From: MED-G105 sp039819085 | Lineage (GTDB): Bacteria; Pseudomonadota; Alphaproteobacteria; Caulobacterales; Parvularculaceae | Assembly (NCBI GenBank): GCA_039819085.1 | Contig: JBCBSQ010000008.1 | Coordinates: forward strand, 1-64,000 | DNA: 64,000 bases | Reading direction: 5' to 3' | Shown: positions 52,718 through 61,967 of the stretch, in pieces | Layout of the letters: the number at the start of each line of letters is the position of its first letter | How positions within the stretch are numbered: the stretch's first letter is position 1 | Made by a program: the position numbers and the translations under genes | The notes under the pieces: generated by a model | Told to the model about the DNA's origin: nothing | What the model saw: the letters and a program-made list of their open reading frames with translations, nothing else | Databases searched by the model: none

Positions 52718-53512
52718 CTAAGGACGTGGCCTTCGCTCCCCCGCCTTCGCCTCATCCCAAAGCTTGTCCATTTCCTCCAGGTCCGAGTCCGTAGGCGAAC
52801 GGCCCTCTGCGGCGAGCGCAGCTTCAATGTGCGCGAAGCGGCGCACGAATTTGGCGTTTGCGGCGCGTAAGGACTTTTCGGGATCGACCTGGAGGCGCCG
52901 CGCAAGGTTCGCCATGGCGAACATCAGATCGCCGAATTCTTCTTCGATTGCCTCAGGCGCCATGCCGTCCGCCGCTTCGCCAAGTTCGCGCGCTTCTTCG
53001 GCGATCTTCTCGATGACGCCCGACATGTCCGGCCAATCGAAGCCGACGCGCGCGGCGCGCTTTTGCAGCTTGACGGCGCGGGTGAGGGCGGGAAGACCAA
53101 CGGGCACGTCGTCGAGGACGCCGGTCGCGCCTCGTGCGGCGCGCTCCTCGGCTTTCATGCGCTCCCAGTCGATTGTTTGTTCTTCAGCGCTCCGCCCGTC
53201 AGCAGCGTCGAAGACATGCGGATGGCGCGCGACCATCTTGTCGGCGATCGCCCCGGCCACGTCGTCAAACGCGAATGCGCCGGCCTCTTCCGCCATCCGC
53301 GCATGGAAAACCACCTGAAACAGAAGATCGCCGAGTTCGCTCTTCAGATCGCCAAGATCCCGGCGTTCGATGGCGTCCGCGACCTCATAGGCCTCTTCGA
53401 TCGTGTAAGGGGCGATGGTGTGGAAATCCTGTTCGAGGTCCCACGGGCACCCGCCGTCGGGATTGCGCAGAGCCGCCATTATTTCGAGCAATCGGCCAAG
53501 ATTCTCGCTCAT
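52718..53512 (-). CDS. mazG: Nucleoside triphosphate pyrophosphohydrolase MazG
   Basis: A 264-residue house-cleaning enzyme converting NTPs/dNTPs to NMPs and PPi. Two MazG domains: the first with GGCPWDLEQDFHTIAPYTIE, EEAYEVADAIE and ELGDLLFQVVFHA, the second (about 165-235) with EEARELGEAADG and EEFGDLMFAMANLAR. The start at 53512 has AAAGGGGCG upstream; ATG 53527 is possible and the open frame continues to 53692. Divergent from ilvE. Confidence 0.95.
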   Translation of the reverse strand: MSENLGRLLEIMAALRNPDGGCPWDLEQDFHTIAPYTIEEAYEVADAIERRDLGDLKSELGDLLFQVVFHARMAEEAGAFAFDDVAGAIADKMVARHPHVFDAADGRSAEEQTIDWERMKAEERAARGATGVLDDVPVGLPALTRAVKLQKRAARVGFDWPDMSGVIEKIAEEARELGEAADGMAPEAIEEEFGDLMFAMANLARRLQVDPEKSLRAANAKFVRRFAHIEAALAAEGRSPTDSDLEEMDKLWDEAKAGERRPRP

Positions 53513-53612
53513 GCGCGCCCCTTTCATCGCGACCGCGTTCCCTGTTTGACACCGAAACGCCACATGCGGACAACAGACGAAAACGAACTGAGCCGAAAGA
53601 GGAAAGCTCCCG

Positions 53613-54539
53613 ATGCCGATCCAAGAAGCAAAGCTCATCTGGCGCAATGGCGAACTCGTCCCCTGGGCGGAGGCGACGACGCACGTGCTCACCCATGGGC
53701 TGCACTATGGCACCGGCGTGTTTGAGGGCATGCGCGCCTACGAGACGCCGCACAAGGGCGCCGTCATCTTCCGCAATCGCGAGCATTTTGAGCGCTTACG
53801 CTTTTCGGCCAGCGTCTACGACATCAAGCTCAATTACTCCGTCGACGACCTAATGGCCGCCACGAAGGAAACGCTGCGCGCGAATGATCTGAAGGCCGCT
53901 TACATCCGCCCCCTTGCGTTCCTCGGCTATGGCGAAATGGGGCCGTCTTCGATGGCGTGCGAGACCGACGTCATCATCGCCGCATTTCCCTGGGGGGCGT
54001 ATCTCGGCGATGAAGGCCTGAAGAACGGCATTGACGTCGCGGTGTCGAGCTGGCGCCGCTCCGCCCCCGGAACGGTTCCCGCAGGCGTCAAGGCCGCGGG
54101 CAACTACCTTTCCAGCCGGCTCGTCTCCATGGAGGCGAAGCGAAACGGCTTTGCGGAAGGCATCGGGCTCGCCCATGACGGGACGGTGTCGGAAGGGGCG
54201 GGGGAGAATCTCTTTCTCATCAAGGACGGCCGCATTGTGACGCCGCCGGCCGCTTCCTCGATCCTTGTGGGGATCACCCGCGACACCGCAATGGTGTTGG
54301 CGAAGAAGCTCGGGTGCGAAGTGGTGGAACTGCCCCTGTCGCGCGAGGCGCTTTACGCGGCGGATGAGATCTTCCTCACGGGCACCGCCGCAGAGGTGAC
54401 CCCAGTGCGCTCCGTCGACAGGATTCCGGTGGGCACGGGCGAATTCCCGATAACGAAGGCGATCCAGACTGCGTTTTTCGGCCTGTTCAATGGCGAGACC
54501 GAAGATGAGTGGGGCTGGCTCGATCCGATCGAGCGTTAG
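53613..54539 (+). CDS. ilvE: Branched-chain amino acid aminotransferase
   Basis: A 308-residue PLP-dependent class IV transaminase for Leu, Ile and Val. PLP lysine in AGVKAAGNYLSSR (Lys160, the E. coli numbering neighbourhood); other signatures are HGLHYGTGVFEGMRAY, VSEGAGENLFLIKDG, and EIFLTGTAAEVTPVRSVD, which favours IlvE over D-amino-acid transaminase. GAGGAAAG precedes the ATG. Confidence 0.95.
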   Translation: MPIQEAKLIWRNGELVPWAEATTHVLTHGLHYGTGVFEGMRAYETPHKGAVIFRNREHFERLRFSASVYDIKLNYSVDDLMAATKETLRANDLKAAYIRPLAFLGYGEMGPSSMACETDVIIAAFPWGAYLGDEGLKNGIDVAVSSWRRSAPGTVPAGVKAAGNYLSSRLVSMEAKRNGFAEGIGLAHDGTVSEGAGENLFLIKDGRIVTPPAASSILVGITRDTAMVLAKKLGCEVVELPLSREALYAADEIFLTGTAAEVTPVRSVDRIPVGTGEFPITKAIQTAFFGLFNGETEDEWGWLDPIER

Positions 54540-54631
54540 CCCGCCAAAGGAACAGCCAGCCCGCCGCCGGATCGGCGGTGGAAACAAGTACACGATCAAT
54601 ACGTCAAGTCGAAAGATAGGGGTGAAATACC

Positions 54632-56803
54632 GTGAACAGACTAAAAAAGGCAGTTCTCGCCGGGTGCATCGGCGCAAGCGCGGCGATTCCGATAACGCAC
54701 GCAAAGGAAGGCATGTTCACGCCGGAACAGGCCCCGGAAATAGCGGCCGACCTCCGAAAAGCGGGGCTCAGGCTCAACCCTCGCGCGCTTTCGGACCTCA
54801 CCGCCTTTCCGATGGGCGCGGTCATCTCGCTTGGCGGCTGCACGGCGTCGTTCGTCTCGGAGACGGGGCTTGTCGTCACGAATCACCACTGCGCGCGCGG
54901 GTCGGTGCAGTTCAATTCGACGCCAGAGAACAATTATCTCGAAGATGGTTTCCTGGCGGACGATCTCGGCGGCGAACTGCCGGCCGCGCCCGGATCGCGC
55001 ATCTTTGTGACCGTCGAGGTGACTGACGTAACGGATCAGGTGCTTTCGGGCGTCTCTGACGGGATGGCGCCGCGCGAGCGCTATCAGGCGATCGAAGATG
55101 CGCAAAAGGCGCTCATCAAGGATTGCGAGACGGATCCGGGACATCGGTGCCAGGCGCCGGCGTTCTTCGGCGGACTTCAATACAAACTGATCAAGCGGCT
55201 CGAAATCCGCGATGTGCGCCTCGTCTATGCGCCCGGCGACAATGTCGGCAAATATGGCGGCGACATCGACAACTGGCTTTGGCCCCGACATACCGGCGAC
55301 TTCGCCTTCTATCGGGCATATGTGGCGCCGGATGGCTCGGCGGCGGATTTCGCTGAAGACAATGTTCCGTACAAACCGGAACACGTCTTGAAGGTCTCTT
55401 CAGCGGGCCTCGACGATGGGGACTTCGTCATGGCTGCAGGGTACCCTGGCTCGACCTCGCGATACGCCCGGCTCGCCGAAGTCGCTTACACGTTCGATTG
55501 GCTGTACCCGACGTTTCGGACGCTCATGACAGAGTGGATCGCGACCATCGAAGAGGCCGCGCCGGAAGGGTCCGACGCGCGGATCAAGTATGAGTCGCTC
55601 CTCGCCGGCCTCAACAACTACTCAAAGAACCTTGGCGGACAGATCGAAGGCGCGCGCCGGGTCGGCCTCGTGGATCGCCGTCGTCAGCGTGAGGCTGATC
55701 TCAATGCCTGGATCGCCGAGGACGAAAGCCGTGCGGGCTACGCCGCCGCAATCGCGGAATTGGATGGACTATCAGAAGAGACAGCGGCGGCTCAGAAGCG
55801 CGACTTCGCTTACAACAACGCGACGCGTCCGCAGCTCCTCGGCGCGGCGCAGCGGCTTTATCGCCTTGCGCTCGAACGCCAAAAACCGGACGACGCGCGC
55901 GAGCCGGGCTTCCAGGAACGCGACATGACGTTTTTCGCGGAGAGCCTGCGCCGGATCGACAGGCGCTATGATGCGGCGGTCGACAAAGCGGTATGGGTCC
56001 TGTTCCTGAATGACTATGTCGCGCAGCCCGCTGAGCAACGCGTGCCGGCGCTCGACGCCGCGCTTGATCTTGGCGACGGGTTCACCCCTGCGGATCTTGA
56101 TCGCTTCTATTCCAACACGGAGCTTGGCGACGTCGATGCGCGGCTTGCGTTGATGGAGGCTTCTCCGGAAACGCTCCGAGCGAGCGACGATCCCTTTATC
56201 AAGCTCGCCGTCGCGCTGCATGAGACCGAAATGCGGCTTGAGGAAGAGGACAAGTCCCGGGAAGGTCGTCGCTCCGCCCTCGAACCAGAATACATGGAAG
56301 CGATCATCGCCTGGCGAAAGTCGCAGGGCGATACGGCCTATCCGGACGCAAACTCCACCTTGCGGATCACCTATGGAAATGTCTTTGGCGGCTCGCCCAA
56401 GGACGGGCTCATCTATGAGCCTTTCACGCGCCTTGAAGGCATTCCGGAGAAAGACACCGGAGAAGAGCCCTTCAACGCGCCAAAGCGCCAGCTCGACCTG
56501 ATTGCGCAGAAGGACTACGGACCATACGCTTTGCGGTCGCTCGGCACGGTGCCGGTCAATTTCCTGTCGGATCTAGATTCGACTGGCGGAAACTCCGGCT
56601 CCGCGACGCTGAACGCGCGCGGCGAGCTCGTGGGGCTCTTGTTCGACGGCACGATTGAGAGCGTCAACTCGGATTGGGACTTTGATCCGCGCACGACACG
56701 GACGATCCACGTGGACACGCGTTACATGCTCTGGGTGATGGAGAAACTGGACGGAGCGACCCGGCTCATCGATGAGATGGACATCGTTCGTTCAGGACGT
56801 TAA
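54632..56803 (+). CDS. S46-family dipeptidyl-peptidase (DPP7-like)
   Basis: A 723-residue exported serine exopeptidase releasing N-terminal dipeptides. Signal peptide about 1-24 (ending ITHA). Catalytic residues: His85 in TNHHC, Asp about 223 in WPRHTGDF, and Ser655 in TGGNSGS. In Porphyromonas enzymes residue 673 sets specificity: Gly in DPP7 (hydrophobic P1) and Arg in DPP11 (acidic P1). The corresponding residue, 18 after Ser655 (LLFDG), is Gly here, favouring DPP7-type activity. The start is GTG 54632; GGGGTGAAA is upstream. Followed by a stem-loop. Confidence 0.92.
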   Translation: MNRLKKAVLAGCIGASAAIPITHAKEGMFTPEQAPEIAADLRKAGLRLNPRALSDLTAFPMGAVISLGGCTASFVSETGLVVTNHHCARGSVQFNSTPENNYLEDGFLADDLGGELPAAPGSRIFVTVEVTDVTDQVLSGVSDGMAPRERYQAIEDAQKALIKDCETDPGHRCQAPAFFGGLQYKLIKRLEIRDVRLVYAPGDNVGKYGGDIDNWLWPRHTGDFAFYRAYVAPDGSAADFAEDNVPYKPEHVLKVSSAGLDDGDFVMAAGYPGSTSRYARLAEVAYTFDWLYPTFRTLMTEWIATIEEAAPEGSDARIKYESLLAGLNNYSKNLGGQIEGARRVGLVDRRRQREADLNAWIAEDESRAGYAAAIAELDGLSEETAAAQKRDFAYNNATRPQLLGAAQRLYRLALERQKPDDAREPGFQERDMTFFAESLRRIDRRYDAAVDKAVWVLFLNDYVAQPAEQRVPALDAALDLGDGFTPADLDRFYSNTELGDVDARLALMEASPETLRASDDPFIKLAVALHETEMRLEEEDKSREGRRSALEPEYMEAIIAWRKSQGDTAYPDANSTLRITYGNVFGGSPKDGLIYEPFTRLEGIPEKDTGEEPFNAPKRQLDLIAQKDYGPYALRSLGTVPVNFLSDLDSTGGNSGSATLNARGELVGLLFDGTIESVNSDWDFDPRTTRTIHVDTRYMLWVMEKLDGATRLIDEMDIVRSGR

Positions 56804-56816
56804 CCGCGCGATAGCG

Positions 56817-56846
56817 AGGCGGTGGTCTTGTCAAGGACCGCCGCTT
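56817..56846 (+). terminator. Stem-loop after the S46 peptidase gene
   Basis: AGGCGGTGGTC (56817-56827) pairs with GACCGCCGCTT (56836-56846), including two G-U pairs, around an 8-base loop. No U-run follows on the plus strand. The convergent recombinase gene ends at 56856, so it may serve as a shared terminator. Confidence 0.5.
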
Positions 56847-56855
56847 CGAGTTTGG

Positions 56856-58169
56856 TCATCCCTCACGAACCGGCTTTTTCCGCCCAGTGCCGTGGCGTTC
56901 GCGGCGGTCTGAATCGATGTATCGGTCCGTCGTCGCCATGGAGGCGTGACCCGCGTCATCGCGCACATGCTCGCGCGGGCGGGTCTTGACGTCTTCGGAA
57001 ATCCCGGTGTGCCGCAGCCAGTGAACGGTGGCGGCTTTCAGGTCCTGCGCGTCTTCCTCCAGTCCGTCTGCGGACATTTTCTCATAAGCCGCGTCGAAAC
57101 AGTCCTGGACGATGCGGCGCACCTGACGCGTTGACGTGATGGGTCCGTCGCCACGCGCCTTAAGGAGGAGGGGGATCGCTTCGCCTGCGGTTGGCAGCGG
57201 GGTGAGGCCCCTTGCGCGGCGATAGCGCTTCAGCGCCTCAAGCATCGCGTCGGAGACGACGATGGTGCGGTCCTTATTGCCCTTGCCGGTGACATGGAAC
57301 CACCAGGCGCCGTCGCGGTCCCGTCGGAAATCGCCCATCGTCGGCGTCGAACGCTCATCGGCGACGAGCTCAGAAATCCGTAGATACATCGCATAAAGAG
57401 CGGTGATGACGAATAGCGTGCGTTCGTGCGCGCGCGGATCCTCAGCGGCCTTTTCCTCCGCAACGTCGATGACGTACTCCCATTGCAGGTTGGAGATGCG
57501 TCGAACAACTGCGCCGGACGCTTCGCGCTTCAGGAATTTGCTTTTCTGCCGGATAAGAGCGACCGGGTTGAATTCGACGAGACCTTCCTCCGTGAGGAAA
57601 TCATAAAACGAAGACAGCACCGCGAAGGTCGAGCGCACCGCCGCCTGGGAAGGCCGATACTTCGCCTTGCCCGTCTTGCCTGCGCCGACGAGGTAGGCGG
57701 TCGACTTCGGTCGCGTCGCCACGAATGGCCGCCAGGCGGGGTTGGGAACCGTCTCGCCGGCGCGGACAACGAACCGCGACGCCTGGCGCGCGCCGATCCA
57801 GGCTGCAGGCGGATCAATCGCAAATAGCACAAAGGCTTCGATGTCATCCCGCGCCAGCTCAACGACGCGCCGTCCTTCGATCCGCCAGGCCCATTGCATG
57901 AGCCGCTCCACCTCGCGGCGATAGGCGTTCACGGTCGCTGAACTGCCCGCATAACTGCGCAGGAACCGAAGCGCGGCCGCATAGTCCTCTTCGGCCCCGC
58001 GAACCGGATCACCATGAGGAAAGAGGGCGTTGACAGGGCGCGTTTCAATGGCGCGATGATCGCGGGTCCCGCCGATGACATCGCCCAGGATCGGCGTCGG
58101 CGCCTTGCGTTTCGGGTCCGGCGTCGGGCTTGCGCCGCGCTTCTCTTTGCGAACGACGGCGGCCATCAA
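56856..58169 (-). CDS. Tyrosine site-specific recombinase/integrase
   Basis: A 437-residue recombinase. N-terminal SAM-like core-binding domain (about 60-205, AYRREVERLMQWA) and catalytic domain with Arg in YLRISEL, Lys in TGKGNKDRT, HWLRHTG, GHAS and the nucleophile Tyr in DRYID, all present, so probably active. It exceeds XerC/D (about 300 residues) and has a basic N-terminal extension. No excisionase, transfer gene or attachment duplication is adjacent. It could be a decayed island's integrase or a resident recombinase. The first ATG pair leaves the exact start (58169 or 58166) open. Confidence 0.87.
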   Translation of the reverse strand: MMAAVVRKEKRGASPTPDPKRKAPTPILGDVIGGTRDHRAIETRPVNALFPHGDPVRGAEEDYAAALRFLRSYAGSSATVNAYRREVERLMQWAWRIEGRRVVELARDDIEAFVLFAIDPPAAWIGARQASRFVVRAGETVPNPAWRPFVATRPKSTAYLVGAGKTGKAKYRPSQAAVRSTFAVLSSFYDFLTEEGLVEFNPVALIRQKSKFLKREASGAVVRRISNLQWEYVIDVAEEKAAEDPRAHERTLFVITALYAMYLRISELVADERSTPTMGDFRRDRDGAWWFHVTGKGNKDRTIVVSDAMLEALKRYRRARGLTPLPTAGEAIPLLLKARGDGPITSTRQVRRIVQDCFDAAYEKMSADGLEEDAQDLKAATVHWLRHTGISEDVKTRPREHVRDDAGHASMATTDRYIDSDRRERHGTGRKKPVREG

Positions 58170-58375
58170 CGCGCCTCCGACGATGGAAATCCTAAAGCGA
58201 TCATCAGCTTGTCCTAAGGCGCTTCGCCCGGCGAGGTGAAGCCCTCGTCAGCGGGCGATACGCGCATTGGCGCGCCGCGGCGGCGCTGGTTAGAGATTGT
58301 TCACGCGTGCGCCGGATGATTTGTCGGGTAGGGGCGCAAATAGCAGCGACAAGTCATTTTTGAAGAGGGAAAGAG

Positions 58376-59305
58376 ATGCTGTTTCGCGTGCGCGACGCCA
58401 TTGATCGAGCGCGGTTCAACGCCGCGGCGAAAGGCGTCCTCGCAACGCCGCCCCTGCCGGTGCGCGCCGATGACGACGCGCTGACGATCGTCACGATGTT
58501 GCAGTCAAAAGACGTCATTCCCTATCTCGTCGCGGCGAAGAGCTTCTATGCGCGGCTCAACCGAGGGCGGATCGTTATCGTCGATGACGGCTCGTTGACG
58601 CCGGTGGACAGACAGACGCTATCGGCGCATCTCCCGGGTGTCGTATTTCGTCCGATGGCGGAGGGCGCAATCGACGGCCTGCCACGCGGCGGTTGCTGGG
58701 AACGGCTCGGCGTCGTGGCCAAGGAAACCCACAATGCGTACGTCATTCAGCTCGATGCGGACACGGTGACGCTCGGCGACCTCAGCGCGGTCGAAAGTCA
58801 TATCGATGAGAGATCGCCGTTCGCCATCGCCGACGGGCCGGTTCCGGGGATGAGGTCGTTGAGGGAGCTCGCAAATTATCAACGCGCGCGGACGAACGCC
58901 AAGTCCCATGTCCAACTCGCCGTGGAACACGCCCTCGACCGCGTCGGCCTGCCGGACGGCAGGCGATATCTGCGCGGCTCGGCGGCCTTCGCCGGCTATC
59001 CGAAAGGATCCGACATCGCGCAGTTGATGCGCGAATTCAGCGACGCGATGGGCGCGGCGCTTGGCGACCAATGGTCGGCCTGGGGCACGGAACAGGCGAC
59101 CTCGAACTATGTCGTGGCGAATATCGGCGAAGCGTCCGCGCTCGCGCCGCCAGCCTACGCCAACCATACGCCTGAAACGGACATCGACGCGGCGTCGCTC
59201 ATCCACTTCTATGGCGAATACCGGTATGTCGGCGGACGATACGCCGCCGCCGCACGGAGGGCGATTGAGCGTCTGCGCGACCAAGCGACAAACGCGGCGG
59301 TCTAG
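58376..59305 (+). CDS. Glycosyltransferase-like (GT-A fold) protein
   Basis: A 309-residue cytoplasmic protein. LTIVTMLQSKDVIPYLVAAKSFY, RIVIVDDGSL and QLDADTVTLGDL (a DxD motif near residue 128) indicate a GT-A nucleotide-sugar transferase fold, and HFYGEYRY near the C-terminus may give a metal-binding His. The sugar and acceptor are not predictable; no polysaccharide cluster surrounds it. GAGGGAAAGAG precedes the ATG. Confidence 0.68.
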   Translation: MLFRVRDAIDRARFNAAAKGVLATPPLPVRADDDALTIVTMLQSKDVIPYLVAAKSFYARLNRGRIVIVDDGSLTPVDRQTLSAHLPGVVFRPMAEGAIDGLPRGGCWERLGVVAKETHNAYVIQLDADTVTLGDLSAVESHIDERSPFAIADGPVPGMRSLRELANYQRARTNAKSHVQLAVEHALDRVGLPDGRRYLRGSAAFAGYPKGSDIAQLMREFSDAMGAALGDQWSAWGTEQATSNYVVANIGEASALAPPAYANHTPETDIDAASLIHFYGEYRYVGGRYAAAARRAIERLRDQATNAAV

Positions 59306-59415
59306 CGCCTCAACGTGCTTATATGCCCGAATCGCCGACCGCCGGGCTTTCGCGCGACAGGGCATTCGCATGAGGGCAACCGCCGCCGACAAAGCCTCGC
59401 CATACGTTGCGGCTA

Positions 59416-59441
59416 TGTCCGATAAATGTGATTATCGGACA
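59416..59441. promoter_or_regulatory. Perfect 10-bp palindrome upstream of the phytase-like gene
   Basis: TGTCCGATAA-ATGTGA-TTATCGGACA: 10-base arms and a 6-base centre. It is in the 286-bp gap between the glycosyltransferase-like and phytase-like genes, which holds no other gene. Candidate operator or stem-loop. Confidence 0.55.
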
Positions 59442-59456
59442 ATATTGCGCAAGGCG

Positions 59457-59478
59457 CCGTCATACCTGGCCGTCATAC
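59457..59478 (+). repeat. Two direct copies of CCGTCATAC, 13 bp apart
   Basis: CCGTCATAC occurs at 59457-59465 and 59470-59478, about 115 bases before the phytase-like gene. The 13-bp period excludes an ordinary Pho box (11 bp). Confidence 0.5.
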
Positions 59479-59591
59479 TGAATCGGCGTTACCGCCCGCC
59501 AATTGGCGCCTAACATGGCGTCCAACGTGCCCCCGCGGTATTGAAGCCCCAATTCGGCGTTCTTTCAGACGCCACATCCGGGGATTGCGCA

Positions 59592-60809
59592 ATGAAGAAG
59601 CACCTTTTGGTTTTCGCCGCCGCCGCCACGGCGCTTACTGCATGCGACCGCATCGCTGAGCTGGCGTCTGGCGTCACTGGCGAAGATGCGCCGCAAGACG
59701 CTTCCCCTGACGCCGCGGCACGCGACGACCAGAACGCAGAGCCTCTCGCAGAAGCCGGCGTTTTGAACTCGATCCCCGTGACGGACAGATTTGAACCGAA
59801 CGTCGGCGCGGTGCAGGACGTGGCGTTCTGGAGTCATCCAACGCTGGCGTTTGCGAGCCTCACCATTATCGCCGGCGAAAACGGCCTGAGCGCGCATGTC
59901 GTTGAGAACGGCGCCGCGTCAGCAACGCTCGACGGTCGCGCTGACGCCATTGAAGTCGCTTATCTCGACGATCAAGGCGTTATCGTCGGGGTCGACGGCG
60001 CGTCTGGCGAGGTCTTTCTCGCGACCATCGACAACATCAGTCAGGAAATCGTTGAAGCGAAGCGCGTGTCGTCTGATTTGGCTTTGGGCGCGACCGGGCT
60101 TTGTCTGGCGACCGACATTGGCGTCTCAAACCGCGCCACGGGGTTCGTCATAGGCCCATCGGGGATCGCGCCTCTGAAAGCGTCGAAGATTGACGGAGAA
60201 ATTGAGTTGGACGCGTCCAGCGCCGCGCCGGCTCTTGACCCTTCGATGACAGGCGTAACGGATTGTGTGATCGATCCAACAACCGGGGTCTGGTTCGCCC
60301 TTGCCGCGGACGGCGGCGTCTGGTCGTCGGGCGGCAAAGTCACCTCCGCGGCCGGCGCGCGCTCAATTGGATTGATGGTGAAGCGGCCGAGAACGGATGA
60401 TCTCGCTGCGGACATAAATGACGAAAATGGAGCTGATACGGACGAAACGCCGGCGCCCGCCTGGACGCCGGCCGACGGACCAATCCTCGCTCTTATGTCC
60501 GATAATGGAGAGGTGTCGCTGATACGGGCGAGTGACGGCGTTCGGCTCGGCGCAGTCTTCCTTGGCGCTTCGTTCGACTATCCGGCCATTGAGGCGCCGA
60601 CAGCTTTGGCGCTCGGCGTCGCCAATTATGGCGGCGTTTATCGTGATGGCGCCATCGCAGTTGGCGACGGCGGCGCGGTCAGCCTCATTCCCTGGAACGC
60701 GGTCGCGAACCGCTTCGCCCTGCCGATTGGCGATAGCGTTGACCCGAGACGCCCTCAACCAGCCGAAGACGACAGCTTCCGGATCGAGATTTCCCCAACG
60801 CAGCCATAA
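59592..60809 (+). CDS. Predicted phytase-like beta-propeller lipoprotein
   Basis: A 405-residue lipoprotein: signal MKKHLLVFAAAATALTAC (Cys18, Asp at +2), then a polar linker. From about residue 75, VQDVAFWSHPTLAFASLTIIAGENG resembles the opening blade of beta-propeller phytases (D.A.W.HP....S.I..T...GL), and later segments (TGVTDCVIDPTTGVWFALA, AIAVGDGGAVSLIPW) look like blades. Calcium-site and catalytic acidic residues of known phytases are only partly visible, so activity is doubtful. The 3' end overlaps ctaA on the other strand by 55 bases. Confidence 0.5.
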   Translation: MKKHLLVFAAAATALTACDRIAELASGVTGEDAPQDASPDAAARDDQNAEPLAEAGVLNSIPVTDRFEPNVGAVQDVAFWSHPTLAFASLTIIAGENGLSAHVVENGAASATLDGRADAIEVAYLDDQGVIVGVDGASGEVFLATIDNISQEIVEAKRVSSDLALGATGLCLATDIGVSNRATGFVIGPSGIAPLKASKIDGEIELDASSAAPALDPSMTGVTDCVIDPTTGVWFALAADGGVWSSGGKVTSAAGARSIGLMVKRPRTDDLAADINDENGADTDETPAPAWTPADGPILALMSDNGEVSLIRASDGVRLGAVFLGASFDYPAIEAPTALALGVANYGGVYRDGAIAVGDGGAVSLIPWNAVANRFALPIGDSVDPRRPQPAEDDSFRIEISPTQP

Positions 60810-61834
60810 ATCATTGCAATCGCCGCGGCGAAGACGATGAGCGCGCCTGCCTGATGCGCAAGGCCGAGGCCAATCGGCGTCGCGTTCAGCACCGTGACGA
60901 TCCCGAGGATGGCCTGCGCGCTGACCGCGATCGCCAAAACGCCAGCCCGTCCAGATATCTCAGTCCGGCGCGCCATGAACCAGAACGCGATTGCGCCGAA
61001 GAAAATGAGATACGCGCCCATGCGGTGATTGAACTGCGTCGCGGCGATCGTCTCGAAAAGGTCGAGAAAACGCGGCTGACCAGCGAAATACCCTTCGGGC
61101 ACAAACGATCCGTCCATCAATGGCCAGGTGTTAAACCCCTTACCCGCCCGAAGCCCCGCCACGAAAGCGCCAAGAACAATCTGTCCGTAGACGGCGAGGC
61201 CGAGCGCGAACGCCCAGGGGGTCAGGTGGAGCGCCCGCTCCCGCCGCGCGCCGGCATAGTCGAGCGCCAGCCAAAGGATCGCCCCGAAAAGCGCCACCGC
61301 CAGCGCTAGATGCGCCGCCAGCCGATACTGGCTGACGTCAACCCGCTCCGTCAGCCCTGACGCCACCATCCACCATCCGAGCGCTCCCTGCGCGCCGATC
61401 ACCGTAACAATGCCGGCAAGCTTCAATGCGAGCCCGCGAGAGATCATGCCGCGCGCAACAAAGAACAAGAGCGGCAAGAGCGCCGCAAGTCCGATCAGTC
61501 GGCCAAGAAAGCGATGCCCCCACTCCCACCAGTAGATTGTCTTGAACTCCTGAAGGCTCATACCCCAGTTGACGATCTCGTATTCCGGGATCGCCTTGTA
61601 TTTCTCGAATTCCGCGAGCCAGGCGGACTCGCCAAACGGCGGCAGCGCGCCCGCCACCGGCGCCCATTCAGTGATGGAAAGGCCGGAATCGGTCAGTCGC
61701 GTCGCTCCGCCCACGAGCACCATAAGAGCGACCAGCCCCGCCAGCGCGAAAAGCCAGATCGCCACAGACGGCCTGAAGCCGGAAGTGGCGGGAACAGTCA
61801 TCTCTGATGCTGGTATGTCGACAGTCGACGTCAT
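60755..61834 (-). CDS. ctaA: Heme A synthase (COX15/CtaA)
   Basis: A 359-residue inner-membrane enzyme oxidising heme O to heme A for cytochrome c oxidase. Eight helices; heme-ligand histidines lie in EWGHRFLGRLIG, in RLAAHLALA, in FNHRMGAYLI and in GLAHQAGAL, and the family motif VGGATRLTDSGLSITEW is present. The C-terminus overlaps the convergent phytase-like gene. ATG 61801 (residue 12) is an alternative start. Confidence 0.95.
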   Translation of the reverse strand: MTSTVDIPASEMTVPATSGFRPSVAIWLFALAGLVALMVLVGGATRLTDSGLSITEWAPVAGALPPFGESAWLAEFEKYKAIPEYEIVNWGMSLQEFKTIYWWEWGHRFLGRLIGLAALLPLLFFVARGMISRGLALKLAGIVTVIGAQGALGWWMVASGLTERVDVSQYRLAAHLALAVALFGAILWLALDYAGARRERALHLTPWAFALGLAVYGQIVLGAFVAGLRAGKGFNTWPLMDGSFVPEGYFAGQPRFLDLFETIAATQFNHRMGAYLIFFGAIAFWFMARRTEISGRAGVLAIAVSAQAILGIVTVLNATPIGLGLAHQAGALIVFAAAIAMIYGCVGEISIRKLSSSAG

Positions 61835-61967
61835 GCGAAGGGCGTCTAAACCGACTGGCCGGCGAGAACCAGCGCCCGTGACCGGCCATGTCGCCGCGCG
61901 AGGCGGATCGCCGCGGCGCGTCCCGCTCGAGGTGACGCCTTGTTTCCAGTCATGCTACCCGCGAGGT

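Noticed and set aside
53063..53725. A 220-codon plus-strand frame opposite mazG
   Set aside because: It overlaps both mazG and the start of ilvE, shows no domain and is a shadow of mazG.
59457..59478. Pho box in front of the phytase-like gene
   Set aside because: The CCGTCAT copies are 13 bp apart, not 11, so the repeat is out of register for PhoB.
61569..61967. N-terminal extension of the DUF2842 frame
   Set aside because: It is antisense to ctaA; DUF2842 proteins are about 70 residues and the frame from 61968 covers the family.
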